64,000 nucleotides of DNA, taken from the NCBI GenBank assembly GCA_021442155.1, contig CM038214.1, forward strand, positions 22,593,808 to 22,657,807, read 5' to 3'. This DNA is from Cymbidium sinense (Eukaryota; Streptophyta; Magnoliopsida; Asparagales; Orchidaceae). Shown one piece after another: positions 1 to 11,400 of the stretch (positions within the stretch are counted from its first letter, which is position 1; each line of letters starts with the position of its first letter). Below the pieces are notes generated by a model that did not search any database, was not told the origin of the DNA, and saw only the letters and a list, made by a program, of their open reading frames with translations. The translations under genes and the position numbers were made by a program.

Positions 1-586
1 AAAATGGTATAAATCAATAGAAAAGAAAGGAAAGGGGAAAGAACTATGCTTGGCTATCAAAAGCCTTTCTCAGTTACAATTTCAACTGCAATTGGCATAA
101 ATTCATGGTATACTCCACAAATTTTTGAACATTATCCATAGAACACTCCTCATTTAATTAGAATTGATATTTGGTTAAGCCATCCATGCATGACATCAAT
201 TTGGAGTCCTAGTGAAGGAACAAGAAGTCATGAATAACATCACTGTGTAATAAGAAATTGGATGTGTGTATCGATTGGTACTACTACTACATTATCAATA
301 TATAGTAATCATAGTTTTCTATGTTCTAGGTCTTTTAGGAACCAAATCAAATTCCATTGATTCTCCAACTTCATTAAGAAAATTTGAGTCTTTGTATGGG
401 CAAGCACATTGGTGTCTTGCTACTTTCACTACATACTTTGTTGAGTGATTTATGATAGAAGTCATACAAGCTCAAGACCTTTTAGCTATCACTTTCTCTA
501 AAAAAGATCTCATGCCTGGAATGTCATAACATAATCACCCTTTATAAGTTATTGTAGAGAATGACAGTTTTATGATTCATTAAATT
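1..586. other. No recognised feature
   Basis: AT-rich sequence with only short, unsupported open frames (the longest is about 60 codons at 266-448). I see no RNA gene or repeat. It may be further decayed retroelement DNA upstream of the protease remnant that starts near 587, but nothing in it shows this directly. Confidence 0.4.
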
Positions 587-1085
587 ATGATTGATCCATG
601 CTCTTATATTAATCTCATGAGTTTGTGAAAGAAATAAGGAGGCTATCCCTTGACGTTCAACATCTTGGGCAAGATAAGCTAATGGTGCATGGGTTCAATG
701 AAAAAGATAGAAGATAATAGGATCCTTTGTCCTACCACTCATGTTTGGGAACCTCCATAGAGAAGCCAAATTTTATGTAATCGATGCAGATACTTCATTT
801 AGAACTCTTCTCAATCGACCATGGCTTCACGAGTTTGGGATGGTCATGTCCGCTATGCACCAATGCATAAAAGACTTCAGGGATGGAGAAGAGTTTTGAA
901 TCATTGGTGATATACAACCATTTGCTATACATGAAGCAAAGATATAGGAAGATGTAAAGTCTTTCATCCTAAAGAATCCCAAGCCAGTAGAACCTCCTAA
1001 GACTTAAGATGAATCTACTTCAAAGACTACAAAATAACTGAGAAAAGAATGGTGGAAAACAAAGAGAGAGAAAGAAGGTAATGTC
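587..1085 (+). pseudogene. Ty3/gypsy (Tat-like) aspartic protease region, decayed
   Basis: A remnant of the protease part of a gypsy Gag-Pol polyprotein. Near 587 the frame reads MIDPCSYINLM, which fits the start of a retroviral-type aspartic protease with the active-site triad altered. After frameshifts, 771-899 is open and reads FYVIDADTSF, then LNRPWLHEFG, then MHQCIKDFRDGEEF before a TGA. The order (V/I)DA.TS - LL.RPW.H - LHQ is the hallmark of Tat/Ogre-type elements after the protease core. Stops interrupt the upstream part (for example near 640). The fragment runs directly into the telomere-like array at about 1,110. It is a broken polyprotein piece with no function of its own. The same domain lies in the opposite orientation at 2,358-2,543, on the other side of the array. 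Confidence 0.75.
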
Positions 1086-1109
1086 AACTCTCCTAAAAGA
1101 CTTAGTTAG

Positions 1110-2242
1110 TTAGGTTTTTTTTATTTATTTTATTTTATTTTATTTTGGTTTATGTTTATTTATTTATTTAATTATAGGATTTAGTTTAGGTTTAGGTTTT
1201 AGCATTTTATGGTTTTAGAGTTAGGGTTAGTTAAGGGTTTAGTGTTTAGGGTTTAGGGTTTAGGGTTTAGGGTTTAGGGTTTAGGGTTTTAGGGTTTAGG
1301 GTTTAAGGTTTATGGTTTAGGGTTTAGGATTTTTAGGGTTTAGAGTTAAGGGTTTAATCTTTAGGTTTTAGGTCAAGGGTTTCAATTTTAGTTCTGGGTT
1401 TAGGGTTTTGTTTTTTTTTAATAGAACGGTTATGATTCAACATTTCTTCTTTTCAATTTCATCAACCAAGTATCATACCAAGTTTTATAAAACAAGCAAT
1501 GACATAGATAAAAAAATGAGCACATAGTGCAAATCAAAACCCTAGATAACTAGAACCATCTCTACTATAAAGATAGTTCCATAAGATTTATTTTATAGTT
1601 TATGTTATTTTATTTTATTTAGGTTTATTTATTTTTTATTTAGTTTAGTTTATTTATTTATTTTTTTTTATTTTAGTTTTTTAGGTTTAGGTTTATGTTT
1701 TATCTTTTATTTTAGGGTTTAGGTTTAGGTTTGAATTATATTTTTTTAGGTTTAGGTTTAGGTTTATTTTTAGTTTATTTTTATTTTATTTAGTTTAAGG
1801 TTTAGGTTAAGATTATTTCATGATTAGGTTTAGGTTTTATTTATTTTAGTTTAGTTTAATTTAGTTTAGGTTTAGGTATATTTTATTTTGTTTATTTCAC
1901 ATTTATTTTTTTTTTACTTTATGGTTCAGGTTTTATTTTTAATTTATTTTTAGGTTTAGGTTTTTATTTAGTTTTTATTTTATTTTATTTTACATTTATT
2001 TTAGTTTTATTTTACATTTACTTTTTTATTTAAATTTTTTTTATTTTTAGGTTTATTTTATTTTTCATTTAGTTTAGGTTTTTATTTATTTTATTTTAGT
2101 TTAGTTTTTATTTTTTATTATATTTTATTTTTACAACTAGGTTCAGGTTTAGGTTTAGGTTTTAGTTTAGGTTTTTATTTTATTTTATTTTCTTTATTTT
2201 ATTTAGGTTTAGGTTTCTTTATTTATTTTATTTTTAGGTTTT
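1110..2242 (+). repeat. Degenerate telomere-like array, TTTAGGG orientation
   Basis: Interstitial array built on TTTAGGG and shorter variants (TTTAGG, TTTAGGTTTA, TTTTATTTTA). Perfect TTTAGGG runs are limited to about 1,240-1,330. The rest alternates TTTAGG units with T/A-rich filler. A non-repetitive spacer interrupts it at about 1,411-1,590. The plus strand carries the G-rich motif, opposite to the array at the right end of the window. The degree of decay and the retroelement remnants on both flanks show it is internal and not a working chromosome end. Confidence 0.85.
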
Positions 2243-2349
2243 AATATCATACCAAACCACTTCAATAAGTACACCCTATGATCTTTGTGGTTTCCCTACA
2301 ACTCCAAATCAAAACACCACAGGCATATAATTAGCAACATCTTTGAAGA

Positions 2350-2600
2350 GCTCAATTTCATGAATAGAAAATGATTTGTATATCTCTTTTTATAGTAAAC
2401 TCCACTCCATGTCTTATGTATTTAACACATTGGTGGAATGATGAAGGAACCATTCTATATCCATGTATCCATGGCCTACCTAAAAGAGCATTAAAAGATA
2501 TCTCAATCAATAATATGAAACTTTGCTTTAGTTTTGAACCCATATATTTCTAATAATAGAGTGATCAAACCTAAAGCCTTTTCTCTCATTTCATTAAACA
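2350..2600 (-). pseudogene. Gypsy protease C-terminal region fragment
   Basis: On the minus strand 2,543-2,358 reads an open frame with NALLGRPWIHGYRMVPSSFH followed by QCVKYIRHG. This is the conserved LLGRPWIH...P(S)LHQC block after the aspartic protease core of Tat-type gypsy elements. The protease active site itself is not visible. The piece is terminated by a stop near 2,358, and the telomere-like array begins about 110 bp further on. It is a decayed part of the left-hand element. Confidence 0.8.
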
Positions 2601-2829
2601 CCCTTAATTACATTTTATCGAACTAAGTCTTCATATATGTTAATCTTTAAAAATGATAATATTTTGAAGTTCATGATGTTGACCAAGCTTTAGGATTAAT
2701 AAGAACTAGATAATCTATAATTTTCCACCTTGATTAAAATGTAAATGGGGTGGACAATGGTCATCATTCCCAAAATAAATCTTCATCGAGAATGTTATCT
2801 TGGGAACTTTTAAAATAACAAGCTTCATC

Positions 2830-2962
2830 AAAGGAAGATGTTGCTAACTATGCGGCATATCTAAATTCTATCATTTCCTTAGATATAATAAAGGCATCAT
2901 AAATGCTTAGCCTATTAGGTAGCTTCCTAAGTTGAGCTAAAACATTATAGTTGTCCCTTAGA
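2830..2962 (-). pseudogene. Gypsy gag-pol linker fragment
   Basis: Minus-strand translation from 2,949 gives YNVLAQLRKLPNRLSIYDAF followed by IISKEMIEF. The pattern YNVL.(Q/H)LRK.P..LSIYDAL..SKE is a conserved block between gag and protease in Tat-like elements. The same block occurs at 33,640-33,740 in the pol-bearing element, there reading LRKLPSKLSIYDALVLSKEM. The shared neighbouring text (a TGGAGRTTGACTTCAGT string near 3,065 and 33,857) confirms the two are copies of one family. Confidence 0.75.
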
Positions 2963-2999
2963 GGACCTAACCATCAATCATTTTATAAAGGTTCAAGAC

Positions 3000-4970
3000 A
3001 TTAGTTCAATGTGTTTGCCTTTATCCATAGAGAAATGAAGAAAAGGTGGTAACACCTTCTCACTGTGGAGATTGACTTCAGTAATATCTCCCAAATTAGA
3101 AGTAGGGGTCATGTTAACCTGTCCCTCATCACCGATGTTCTTTTCCAAATATTGGTCAAATTTTGAGAATTATACTTCTATATTAATAGGATTTTCTTAT
3201 AAATCAACCATAGATTAACCATTTTCTAATCCTAATTGTAGGCTTCCAAAAAAATAAAAAGGAAAAAAAATTAAAAAATGGAAGAGAATCTTAATGAGCC
3301 CATCCCCATTAGCAATAACCACCCAAAGAGAAGAGCGAGAGTGATTCGGAGAATAGTTTCTTATTAAAAGGGGGGAGGGCTAACTTCACACTCTCTAGCC
3401 ACTTTTCACACTCTTTAAAGTACTCTATTTATCATCCTATTGGAAATACCCTCCTCTCACACGAATAATTTCCTTCTTGCATGAGATAATTGAAGAGAAA
3501 GAAAAGACTTCATAAGCATAATTTCAGATAAAATATGAAATAAAAGTTTTAATGTAATTGATTCCATGGCCCATAAAAAATTTCTCAAGATCTCCAACAT
3601 TGATCTTGGATCCATTAAGAGTTAATTGTCCTCTCTCCATTGATCTTGGATCTAGTGCAAGGGAGAAGAGCATGATTTCATTAATTACAAAAAATTAGTC
3701 ATTCAGGATAAAACTCTATCAAAATTAAAATTAACTTGAAATTGAGATCATTAGATAATAAGTTTTAAATATGAAGGCCTCTATCGTCAATCTTGGTTAC
3801 AACATGAGATGAAAATTTTCCCTTCATTGATCTTGATCTAGAACAAGAGAGAGTGCATGTTGCACAAATAAATTTCAAAATTTAGCAATGCTAAGCCATT
3901 ATACTAACAAAATTTTGTGGGAGCTGTCAAACTACACAAGAAAATTGTCATAAAGAAAAGTTTCAAGTCTCATAGGACACAATGACCCCCCATAGCTAAC
4001 TCGTGAATTTTGGACCTCTGGTGCTTCACTTCATAGAACCATAGTGCTACCCTATAGCACCAAAGTGTTGTAACCAATGGCGAAACATTCTTGTGTTGTA
4101 ACATCAAAATGCCCATTTGCAGCACCATAGTGCTATCATGAAAGTGACAGCAACAAAGTGCCACTTTTCTGGTTCCTAACCACTACCTTTTCTGATTTTA
4201 AGCCCATGTTCCACCAACTTGTCCCTCAATTTTAATAATGAGGACCAACACTGTGGTGCTCCACATACAGTGCTTAGGTGTCAGTTACCCAATTGATGTA
4301 GTTACTATTGTCATCAAAAATAGCATTTAGAATATTTATTACTATTAATTGCATAAGTAACTTAGTACGTAAAGTGCATCAGAAATTTATGGATCTTCTG
4401 TCTAACCAGTGGCATTTGTTAAAATTTTTGTCTCTTTTATTAAATGCATTTGCCACCTACCATTTTTGAACTACTTTTTTACTAGCTGATGCTATTTTGG
4501 TAGCCCCTAGATGTTGGTCAACGAGTCAACATGATTTCCTTTATTTTAAACATTGCATCACTCTTTTTTTGTTGCTCAATTGTCGCACTACCATTTTGGT
4601 TTTAAGGCCTAAACTTAATGCTATAATCAATTCTCGCCAAAGTGCGCCCCATTAATTTCTATGTGCTACCCCATTAATGCCTAGGCATTCCAAAAGGATA
4701 TAAGCCCAATCTATTCATTTTCTTTATGAACACCCCTATAATTTTGCATTCTAAAGGTATGTAAGTCTAATTTATTGATTCAATCTATAAACACCTCTAT
4801 AATTATAGAATTCCAAAAGGATATTAGTACAATCTACATGTTCACCACACGAACATCAATTTAAATCTATCTAACATAACAAAGGGATCTTCATCAGGCC
4901 CATATAGAATATAATCTAGAGATTCACTAGGTTTGTATTTTTTTGATGAAGTCACCTATTATATTATGAT
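3000..4970. other. Gene-free stretch inside the left retroelement
   Basis: No readable domain. The part near 3,030-3,130 still matches the 33.8 kb region of the related element. Further on there are near-repeats of a 'TTGATCTTGGATC' phrase (about 3,600, 3,640 and 3,825) and GTGCTA-rich text at 4,015-4,290. I read it as decayed internal retroelement sequence or a later non-coding insertion, and cannot choose between them. Confidence 0.4.
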
Positions 4971-4974
4971 GTCA

Positions 4975-5560
4975 AGTAGTGAATAATTTAACAAATAAGT
5001 TTTCAAGTTTAGTGAATGTGTGAACTAAACCATTTGACAATTCCATATACTAATTAAAGCCAACCTAGTTAAAATATAAATAAATTGCCTAAATGATAAA
5101 GTATCACTTCCTCTAATATTATAACAACTTGCCCATAAATGTGAAAAGTATTTAGGATTTCCTATCCCATCAAATACTTTGAAAGTAGGAGGTAAAATTT
5201 AAATAAGGTACATAATCATACTCTTCAAGGCAAGGTCTACCTTTTGGAATCGAGTCATACCTTAGATGATACGCCTCTTTTCACTTGTTGTTCCATAAGA
5301 GACTTTAAATTATTTTGGGTGATACACCATTTGTTGTTTTATGTTGTTAATGATGATCCCCTAAACTAAATTTCCTATCATCCATGGGATGGGAATCCTG
5401 GTTCCTCTAGTGAATGAGGCTATGAAATGGTAGGAATTTGATTTTGGAGTGATTGCATCATAGCGACCATATCCTCCATCTTATTTTCCATTCTTAAGAT
5501 TTGGATCTTTTTTTGTAATTGAAGGATTAACTTTTGGGTTAGATCATTTATAGGACCCTC
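4975..5560 (-). pseudogene. Gypsy gag capsid-like domain, decayed
   Basis: On the minus strand 5,540-5,400 encodes a charged coiled-coil stretch (LQLQKKIQILRMENKMEDMV). From 5,192 the frame reads PPTFKVFDGIGNPKYFSHLW, then SDTLSFRQFIYIL. This fits the retrotransposon gag core P.F..(F/Y)DG.G(N/T)P..H......L..RQF...L. Stops fall after PTIS and within the C-terminal part, so no protein can be made. It lies between the acidic frame at 5,734-5,973 and the non-coding stretch below 4,970. Confidence 0.65.
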
Positions 5561-5733
5561 TTTTTAATATCTTGAGTTTTTGTAATTTTTTAGATGCCCT
5601 CATGTCTACCATAAAGATGTGGGCTACAGGAAGTTTTGAATCTTTATCTAAAAGGTCATCTAGATCTAAGTCAGAAATTCCTTAAATTCTATATTTTTTC
5701 TTCATCTTCTTCTATAATAGTCTCTATTTCCTC

Positions 5734-5973
5734 TTAAGTTAGATGAATTAGTTGACCATTACTATCAAGGACTACTTCAAGTTCATCATTAGTTTCTACA
5801 CCCATGGGTTTGGGTTCAAATGTCTCTCCTTTATGGCATTCATGAATAATAGTAACTTTCTCCTTTGTAGGAGTTGCTCCTAAACCAAGGTCTCTATTAT
5901 TCAAAATTTCTCTATTATAAGGGGATGGATTAAGAGGCTCCATCTCTTCTCTAGAGACATGAGATGATGACAA
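5734..5973 (-). pseudogene. Gag N-terminal segment of the left retroelement
   Basis: A 79-codon minus-strand open frame, acidic and hydrophilic (EEMEPLNPSPYN, ETNDELEVVLD), that reads through stop-broken frame towards the coiled coil and capsid-like domain at 5,540-4,975. I recognise no catalytic or binding motif. Its place just upstream of the capsid-like domain, on the same strand, suggests the poorly conserved N-terminal part of gag. It could be a chance open frame in decayed DNA. Confidence 0.4.
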
Positions 5974-6750
5974 GTCCTCAGTTCAGGGCTTAATAAAGGT
6001 GATAAGGGCCTCTCTTTAATAGGCCAAGAAATTGTTAATCTCTCTAGCTATGATGGTGGTAAGGGAAGTGAGTGTGACTTTGGCTTTATTGCCAATGGGG
6101 TATTTCTCACATAAACTTTTCTATTATCCTTCCTATAAAGATACCCATATTTTCTTATTCAATCAGTTCATTTCTATATCATGTTAATGACCTTGCTAGA
6201 TGATCATACCGATCAGATACAATAGGAATTAGTTGATAGGGTCTTCTTCTCTCTAGAGAAACTACCTTTCACTTTTCTTTATTTTGGATAGTCATATCTT
6301 CTCCTAGAATTTCTCTCAAGTTCCTTAGAATTTTCTCCCTTCATGAATGTAAGTAACTTTTCCTATTTATAAGTAAAAGACCTAATAGTTCTATGAAGGA
6401 CCTCTCACAGTCTAACATAAGTTTATTTATTTAATAGATTAAAACTCTTCTTATTTTTATAAATAAAGGGGTACGATGGAGAACTTTCTATTCTATATAC
6501 ATCTTCCTTTCTTAGGCTATAAAAAAAAGTATAATCTACTTTCTCCCAAAAGATGAGAAGTATCCATAAGGGTATACCACTCCCTCACTCTAGCTTCTTC
6601 GATTTATAAGGGCTCACTCTGCTTTATTTCATTAATGTCTTATTTTTTAAGCCACCCATTTCTATTATCTTTTGACTTTTGGTCATCATGGGAGGCTCGT
6701 AGTGGAACCTATCTCAAAAGTGCTTTGGGAAAAGAGAAAACATGTGTCTT

Positions 6751-7041
6751 TTAACTTATTTGATTTTTTTCTTCAATACAAGACTTACCTAGGCTCAGAA
6801 GTTGTTTTGTAGACACCTCCCTACTAAAAGGAGTGCTACTGGTACTGGAGAACTCCAAGTTAGACTTTTTGTCTTTAATAAATGCACTATTAGCATGAGC
6901 TAAGGTCAATTTGTCAACAATGATATTTAAGTCTTCAAAGCCAGTTCTGAATTTTATCATGGAGAATCCATCAAGCAATCTACTACTACCAGTAGAGAAG
7001 TTGACCCTAGAAGTAGTAGTAAAAATGGGTTGTCCAACCAT
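6751..7041 (-). pseudogene. Unrecognised 96-codon frame near the 5' end of the left retroelement
   Basis: Minus-strand open frame of 96 codons, rich in Ser, Lys and Phe, with no transmembrane segment or motif I recognise. It sits about 360 bp downstream (in element direction) of the TGGCGACTC leader, where the first coding sequence of the element should start. It could be the N-terminus of gag or the extra ORF that some Ogre-type elements carry ahead of gag. Stops separate it from the gag pieces below 5,973. Confidence 0.35.
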
Positions 7042-7400
7042 TTTTTTAAAGAATATTCTATAAGTTATAAAAAAAGTTAAGTAAAATTATAAATTCAAAA
7101 ATATTTTGACCCATTAAAAGATTTTTTGCTATCTTTTTTATTGCAAAATTGTTTAGAAGAAACATTTATTTTAGCATTTGAATATTTCCAAGTTATAGGA
7201 CCCATCTATTTAATTTTATCAAATATAGGAGGGGCATTTTATAATTCAATGTATAGATGTTCTATATGCTCTACCAAGAATGAAATGGAGTGGTGCCCAA
7301 TAAAATAAAAGGAAATTATAACTTATGAATGACACATGTACATTACCGATGTATAAAAGATAAAAGCCTATTTATAAAGATAGAGAGAGGAACTCTCTCA

Positions 7401-7413
7401 AGTAGAGTCGCCA
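7401..7413 (-). other. Possible primer-binding site
   Basis: On the minus strand this reads TGGCGACTCTACT, about 25 bp beyond the inner end of the LTR-like segment. A TGGCGACTC string just inside the 5' LTR is what I recall for Tat/Ogre-type elements primed by a tRNA, probably tRNA-Arg. The match is from memory and was not checked against a tRNA sequence. Confidence 0.35.
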
Positions 7414-7437
7414 AAAAAATCTATGGAGATAATTTAT

Positions 7438-8400
7438 GACACCATGCAGATCTTAACAATACTTATTTAAGTAATCAAATAATTCATTAAGGGATAAATA
7501 TATCATCTCAAAAGATAAACATATTACCCTATAATAAATTTGATTACTTAATAAGGACTCCTAAGGTTGATGGGTCTTCAATGTACCAGAGATTTTCCCC
7601 TAAGCTACATAAAAAAGTAAGAGAGGGTTTATTTTATTATATGGTTCACGTCCATCTAAGGACAAGCCCACCTAATTATATCTTAGAAGGAAAAGAATAC
7701 CTCCTAAGAATACACTTGATTAAAGAAATTGACTTTTATCTCCATGGATTTTAAAGCATGCCATTAAAACATTGTTAATTTAGAAATTCAAAATGAAACA
7801 CTTCAAGGAGGAAGATTTTTGTTCAATGGGAATAAGTATGAAATGTTTTTAGATATTGATGATGCCTAGTAATTGACTATCCTAGTGTTAGACATTACAT
7901 TTTTTTTTGAAATTAAAGTTATTGAAATTATGAGTTTACATTTTATTAGAAATCTAGGATTTAGATTCTGACAACATAAGACTATAGAAACACCTAGAAG
8001 TTGAAAACTTATCCTAATAGAATGCTTCAGAATCTAAGTCTAAAAGTGGTTCTGTTGTAAGTCAGAGGCTTGACCAAATCTAATTTCAAGGAATTATTAG
8101 TTTTATTTTCTCACTTGAAAAAATAAACATATCCTTGACTCTTCTAGACTTATTAATCACCTGGAAGGGTTGCTAGCAAACCCCATGTAATATATTTTAA
8201 AATCATGATGCTAGCCTTATATATGCAAGATGGCTAGACTATTGCATTAAGGAAAGAAAGCTAAAATCCTAGACTCACTTCTTAGCCCTAAGATAATGAT
8301 TTGTATGTTATGCACTTGATTAATGCAATAATTTTTTTTAATGTATTTTGACTCACAATTTTGTTTAAGGCTTTAGGTATGCAATTTTCCAAACGGTTAG
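7438..8400 (-). repeat. LTR-like segment, copy 1
   Basis: Non-coding segment homologous along its length to 17,976-18,960 in the same orientation. Shared landmarks are GACACCATGYAGATC at the left edge, ACTCCTAAGG, a GGTTTATTTTA block, GGCAAGCCC-type text, CTAAGAA...CTCAATTAA, and TATGCAAGATRGCTAG near the right end. Copy 1 lies next to a possible primer-binding site and ahead of gag on the minus strand, so it is best read as the 3' part of the 5' LTR. The outer edge, near 8,400-8,450, is where mitochondrial-like DNA begins, so the LTR looks truncated. Confidence 0.6.
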
Positions 8401-8449
8401 ACTAGTATATATGATGGTAGATTATTGATTTTGATCCTGTTATTTTTTA

Positions 8450-11400
8450 GAAAAGTATTGGGGATTATTAATGATATGGCAAGAACTAATAATGAAGCTG
8501 AAAAATATTTACTAAACTTATATCGTGAACTTGGTTTTCTCAATTATTTTAATTTCTTTCAACATATTCATCTTTTGATTACCAGTTAGCTCCTTTCTTG
8601 TTGACTGGTATGGAAGGTGATGTCTGGTAAATATTTATTAAACACCCTTACTTGCCTAGTTTAAATTTTCTGCTAAGTCAGAAGCCAAGGCTACCTTTCC
8701 TTCCTTATGATATCTTGGGTGGGCTGGGGTAGAATAGTTTTGATTTCCTTTTGCTATGCCTAAGATGGTATCCTTTGTTTGGGAGGTATGCCTTCAAGTA
8801 GTATGGTTTTTGTTCTGATAGTCAATTTCATTAGTGAAGCTAGCCTATTTGAGAAAATCACTTTCTCTCTCCTTCAAAATTCACTCTTTGAAGGAAGGGA
8901 TATGATTCGTGAGGAAAGTTGTCCAATCGCTTCAAACACTCCTATGTCAATTTTTCTTAGATCTTGCTACCTTTCCCTCTTCTCACCTAGGCTCTATTTG
9001 CTGTGCTTTGATTTTCCAATGATGATTTATTCATGTGCTTTGGTGCCACTTCTAAAGCTAGCAACCTAACCTCTACCTTGAAGACCATGTATTGCTTATC
9101 TTTATTGGTGGTGTACACTACTTGATAGAAAGTGAAGAGTGTGCTACGCACCTTCGATGTTGGGGAAGGAAAGGAATTGATTTACCATTTCCAAAGGCCA
9201 ATGATGGTGGAAGCGTAGCAGGCATCTTTTTCTTCTCGTACCATCTGAGATAGAAAAAAAAAGGAAGGGTTGATGCGATCAATCTGAGTCATATTTCTAT
9301 GCTATCAAGAAGATGGAATTTTGGGATGGGAAAGCCCGAAAGTAGATACATGATCACCCTATTAGAGAAGGGAACCGCTATATCCTTTAACTATAATACC
9401 TCCTTGAAAAAGAATATACATATTGTGTGAAACTTTATAGTAACTCATTATTTGTAATGATAGATTTTTTTTCTTGGTAATAACAGGTTTCATTCTAGTG
9501 CCTGAAAAGAATATTTCAAAGCTTTTGTATGTTCTCTGTTGCTTGTGCGTATCAGACCTATGTTATAGAGTATATAACTTTGATCATAGGGATCAATTTC
9601 TGGTCCCATAGCTCTCTAATAATTCTATAAAGCTTTTGTTCCTTTAGATTGAGCTTACATCCATTATGATCATTTATTCCAGTCAAAGAATCTCTGTTCC
9701 AGAACTGTACATAAGATTTTCATCTTCCATCCTTATGTGCATAATGAAAAGTAGAATCTATATATAGAATAGTAAGCTTTAAGCCTTTGATCTCTTTTTT
9801 TGTTGAGGTGGGAGTAGGCAGTTCTTTATAATTGGATGTTGAATTACCAAAAAGTTGATTGGAAGAACTAATAGTTTTTTTTGGTACTTGGAAATCAAAT
9901 TTGAAAGCAATGCCTTTCACTTCACTCTTTCCATCTATCATTGCTCTCATATCAATTGCATCAGATTAAATTTTAGCTCAAAAGAGAATCCTCTTTGCAA
10001 TCTTAATGTCTCCTTTTCTAAGGACTCAAGGAGTAAGTGTTTGCAAGCCTAGTCCTTTGTGCTCAGACTCCAACAAGCATTAAAGGTATGGCTAGTCTAG
10101 GTATGAATCCTTTCACAGAGAAAGTCCTTTGTAAGTATAAGGTACCCATCTAAGGGATGCAATGAGTCTATAAGCATCCTATAAGAGTCCTCTTAATGTA
10201 GGAACTCCTTGAAGCTCTTATCCTATAAGCGTAAGAAAATGAAGATCTAGAGTGAGCCTTCCTCTTAAGTAGCCCTTTGACAGATTCAATTGCATTAGTT
10301 ATTCTAACGGTTGAAATTTCCCATGGTTCTTCCCTACTGTCTTCATTATGACCCAAGGCTCACTTGCTGCCCTAAGCAAAGTCTAGGAAGACTCCCCTTG
10401 ATTTTTAGAGTTCTGGCTTATAGCCAAGCTAAGGTATGGAGCAGTTCAAAGGCGATGAATAAATCATTCAAGTGAGTGAGTCAAGGTGCGTAGCAAAGAT
10501 AGAGAATGAAGTAAATGGAAGAGAATCGGCAAGAGAAGATGAGCACTTAGCTTTAGCTATGATACTGATCGTAGCATAGTGTATTCGTGTAGAAGATACC
10601 GAGGCAAAGAAGGGAGGTCAGGTTAGCCCGATGGGGATAGAGATAACAATAGTGGCAAAGAGAGTTTTTGTCTACCATTGCTTTCTTCCTTCTAGTGAGA
10701 ACTTTGGATAGTCTAATTGCAAAAGAGCAATCATTACGTGAAAAAATGCGAGCAAGTTGCACTAGTGGGGGGAAGGGATCCTACAATAAGTAGGAAAAAT
10801 GCTATTTGTTCTCAATTTCTATGTTCTATTTGAGTCGACCAAAATCATAAGCCAAGGCGAATTTTTCTTTCTTGAGAACTGACATTGCCCAAAGTAGAAT
10901 CAAAACAGGGGATCTTTTCTTATCCCAGGCTAAGCTAACTAGAAGACTCAGTAGCGATGAATTTATGGATCCCAAAGAAAGAACCATGAAATGAGGAAGA
11001 TTCATCTTTTCTTTTATCTCAAGAACTAGCTCTTAGCTACAACCCCATCAATCGACTTTCTATCTTCTTTCTAATCTCTTGCTTTGTCCTTACTCCTTGA
11101 TATCTATTAGAGAAGACTTTCATACTAAAATAGATTCATGGGGCATTCAAAAATAGTAGAGTAGAAGAGGTGGGATTATCAAAGAGCAAAGAGATCCCTC
11201 GATTTGTATAGCGACCTAAATGACCATACCATATGTTATTGCCACCTACGGGCTTATTTTAAACTTGTTTATGAAAGCTATTCACTCGCATATGCCTGTA
11301 CCCCCAATAATTTCAAATTAGACTCCCACTTATCTTCAAGTATGAAGTGATTTGTACATAAGAAGGACTGCAATTAACTGGAATTTTTTTTGAACATTGG

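Larger units (their letters stand above)
2243..8450 (-). mobile_element. 5' half of a decayed Tat/Ogre-like Ty3/gypsy retrotransposon
   Basis: Read on the minus strand from 8,450 leftwards, the order is LTR-like segment (8,400-7,438), a leader carrying TGGCGACTC at 7,413-7,405, gag-like reading frames (7,041 to about 4,975), a long non-coding or badly decayed stretch (4,970-3,000), then the gag-protease linker (2,960-2,830) and protease region (2,600-2,350). That is the expected 5'-LTR, gag, protease order. Reverse transcriptase and integrase are absent because the element ends at the telomere-like array at 2,243. The linker and protease pieces match those of the pol-bearing element at 33.1-34.1 kb, so both belong to one family. 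All frames contain stops. Confidence 0.7.

Noticed and set aside
1110..2242. True chromosome end
   Set aside because: Perfect TTTAGGG runs are short, the array is heavily decayed, and retroelement DNA continues on both sides.
6751..7041. Possible endogenous pararetrovirus (caulimovirid) protein
   Set aside because: No movement-protein, coat zinc-finger or viral RT motif was found, and the neighbouring LTR-like segment and gag fit a Ty3/gypsy element better.
8779..9069. 96-codon plus-strand frame in block 1
   Set aside because: No motif or family is visible, and the surrounding DNA reads equally well in other frames; likely chance.
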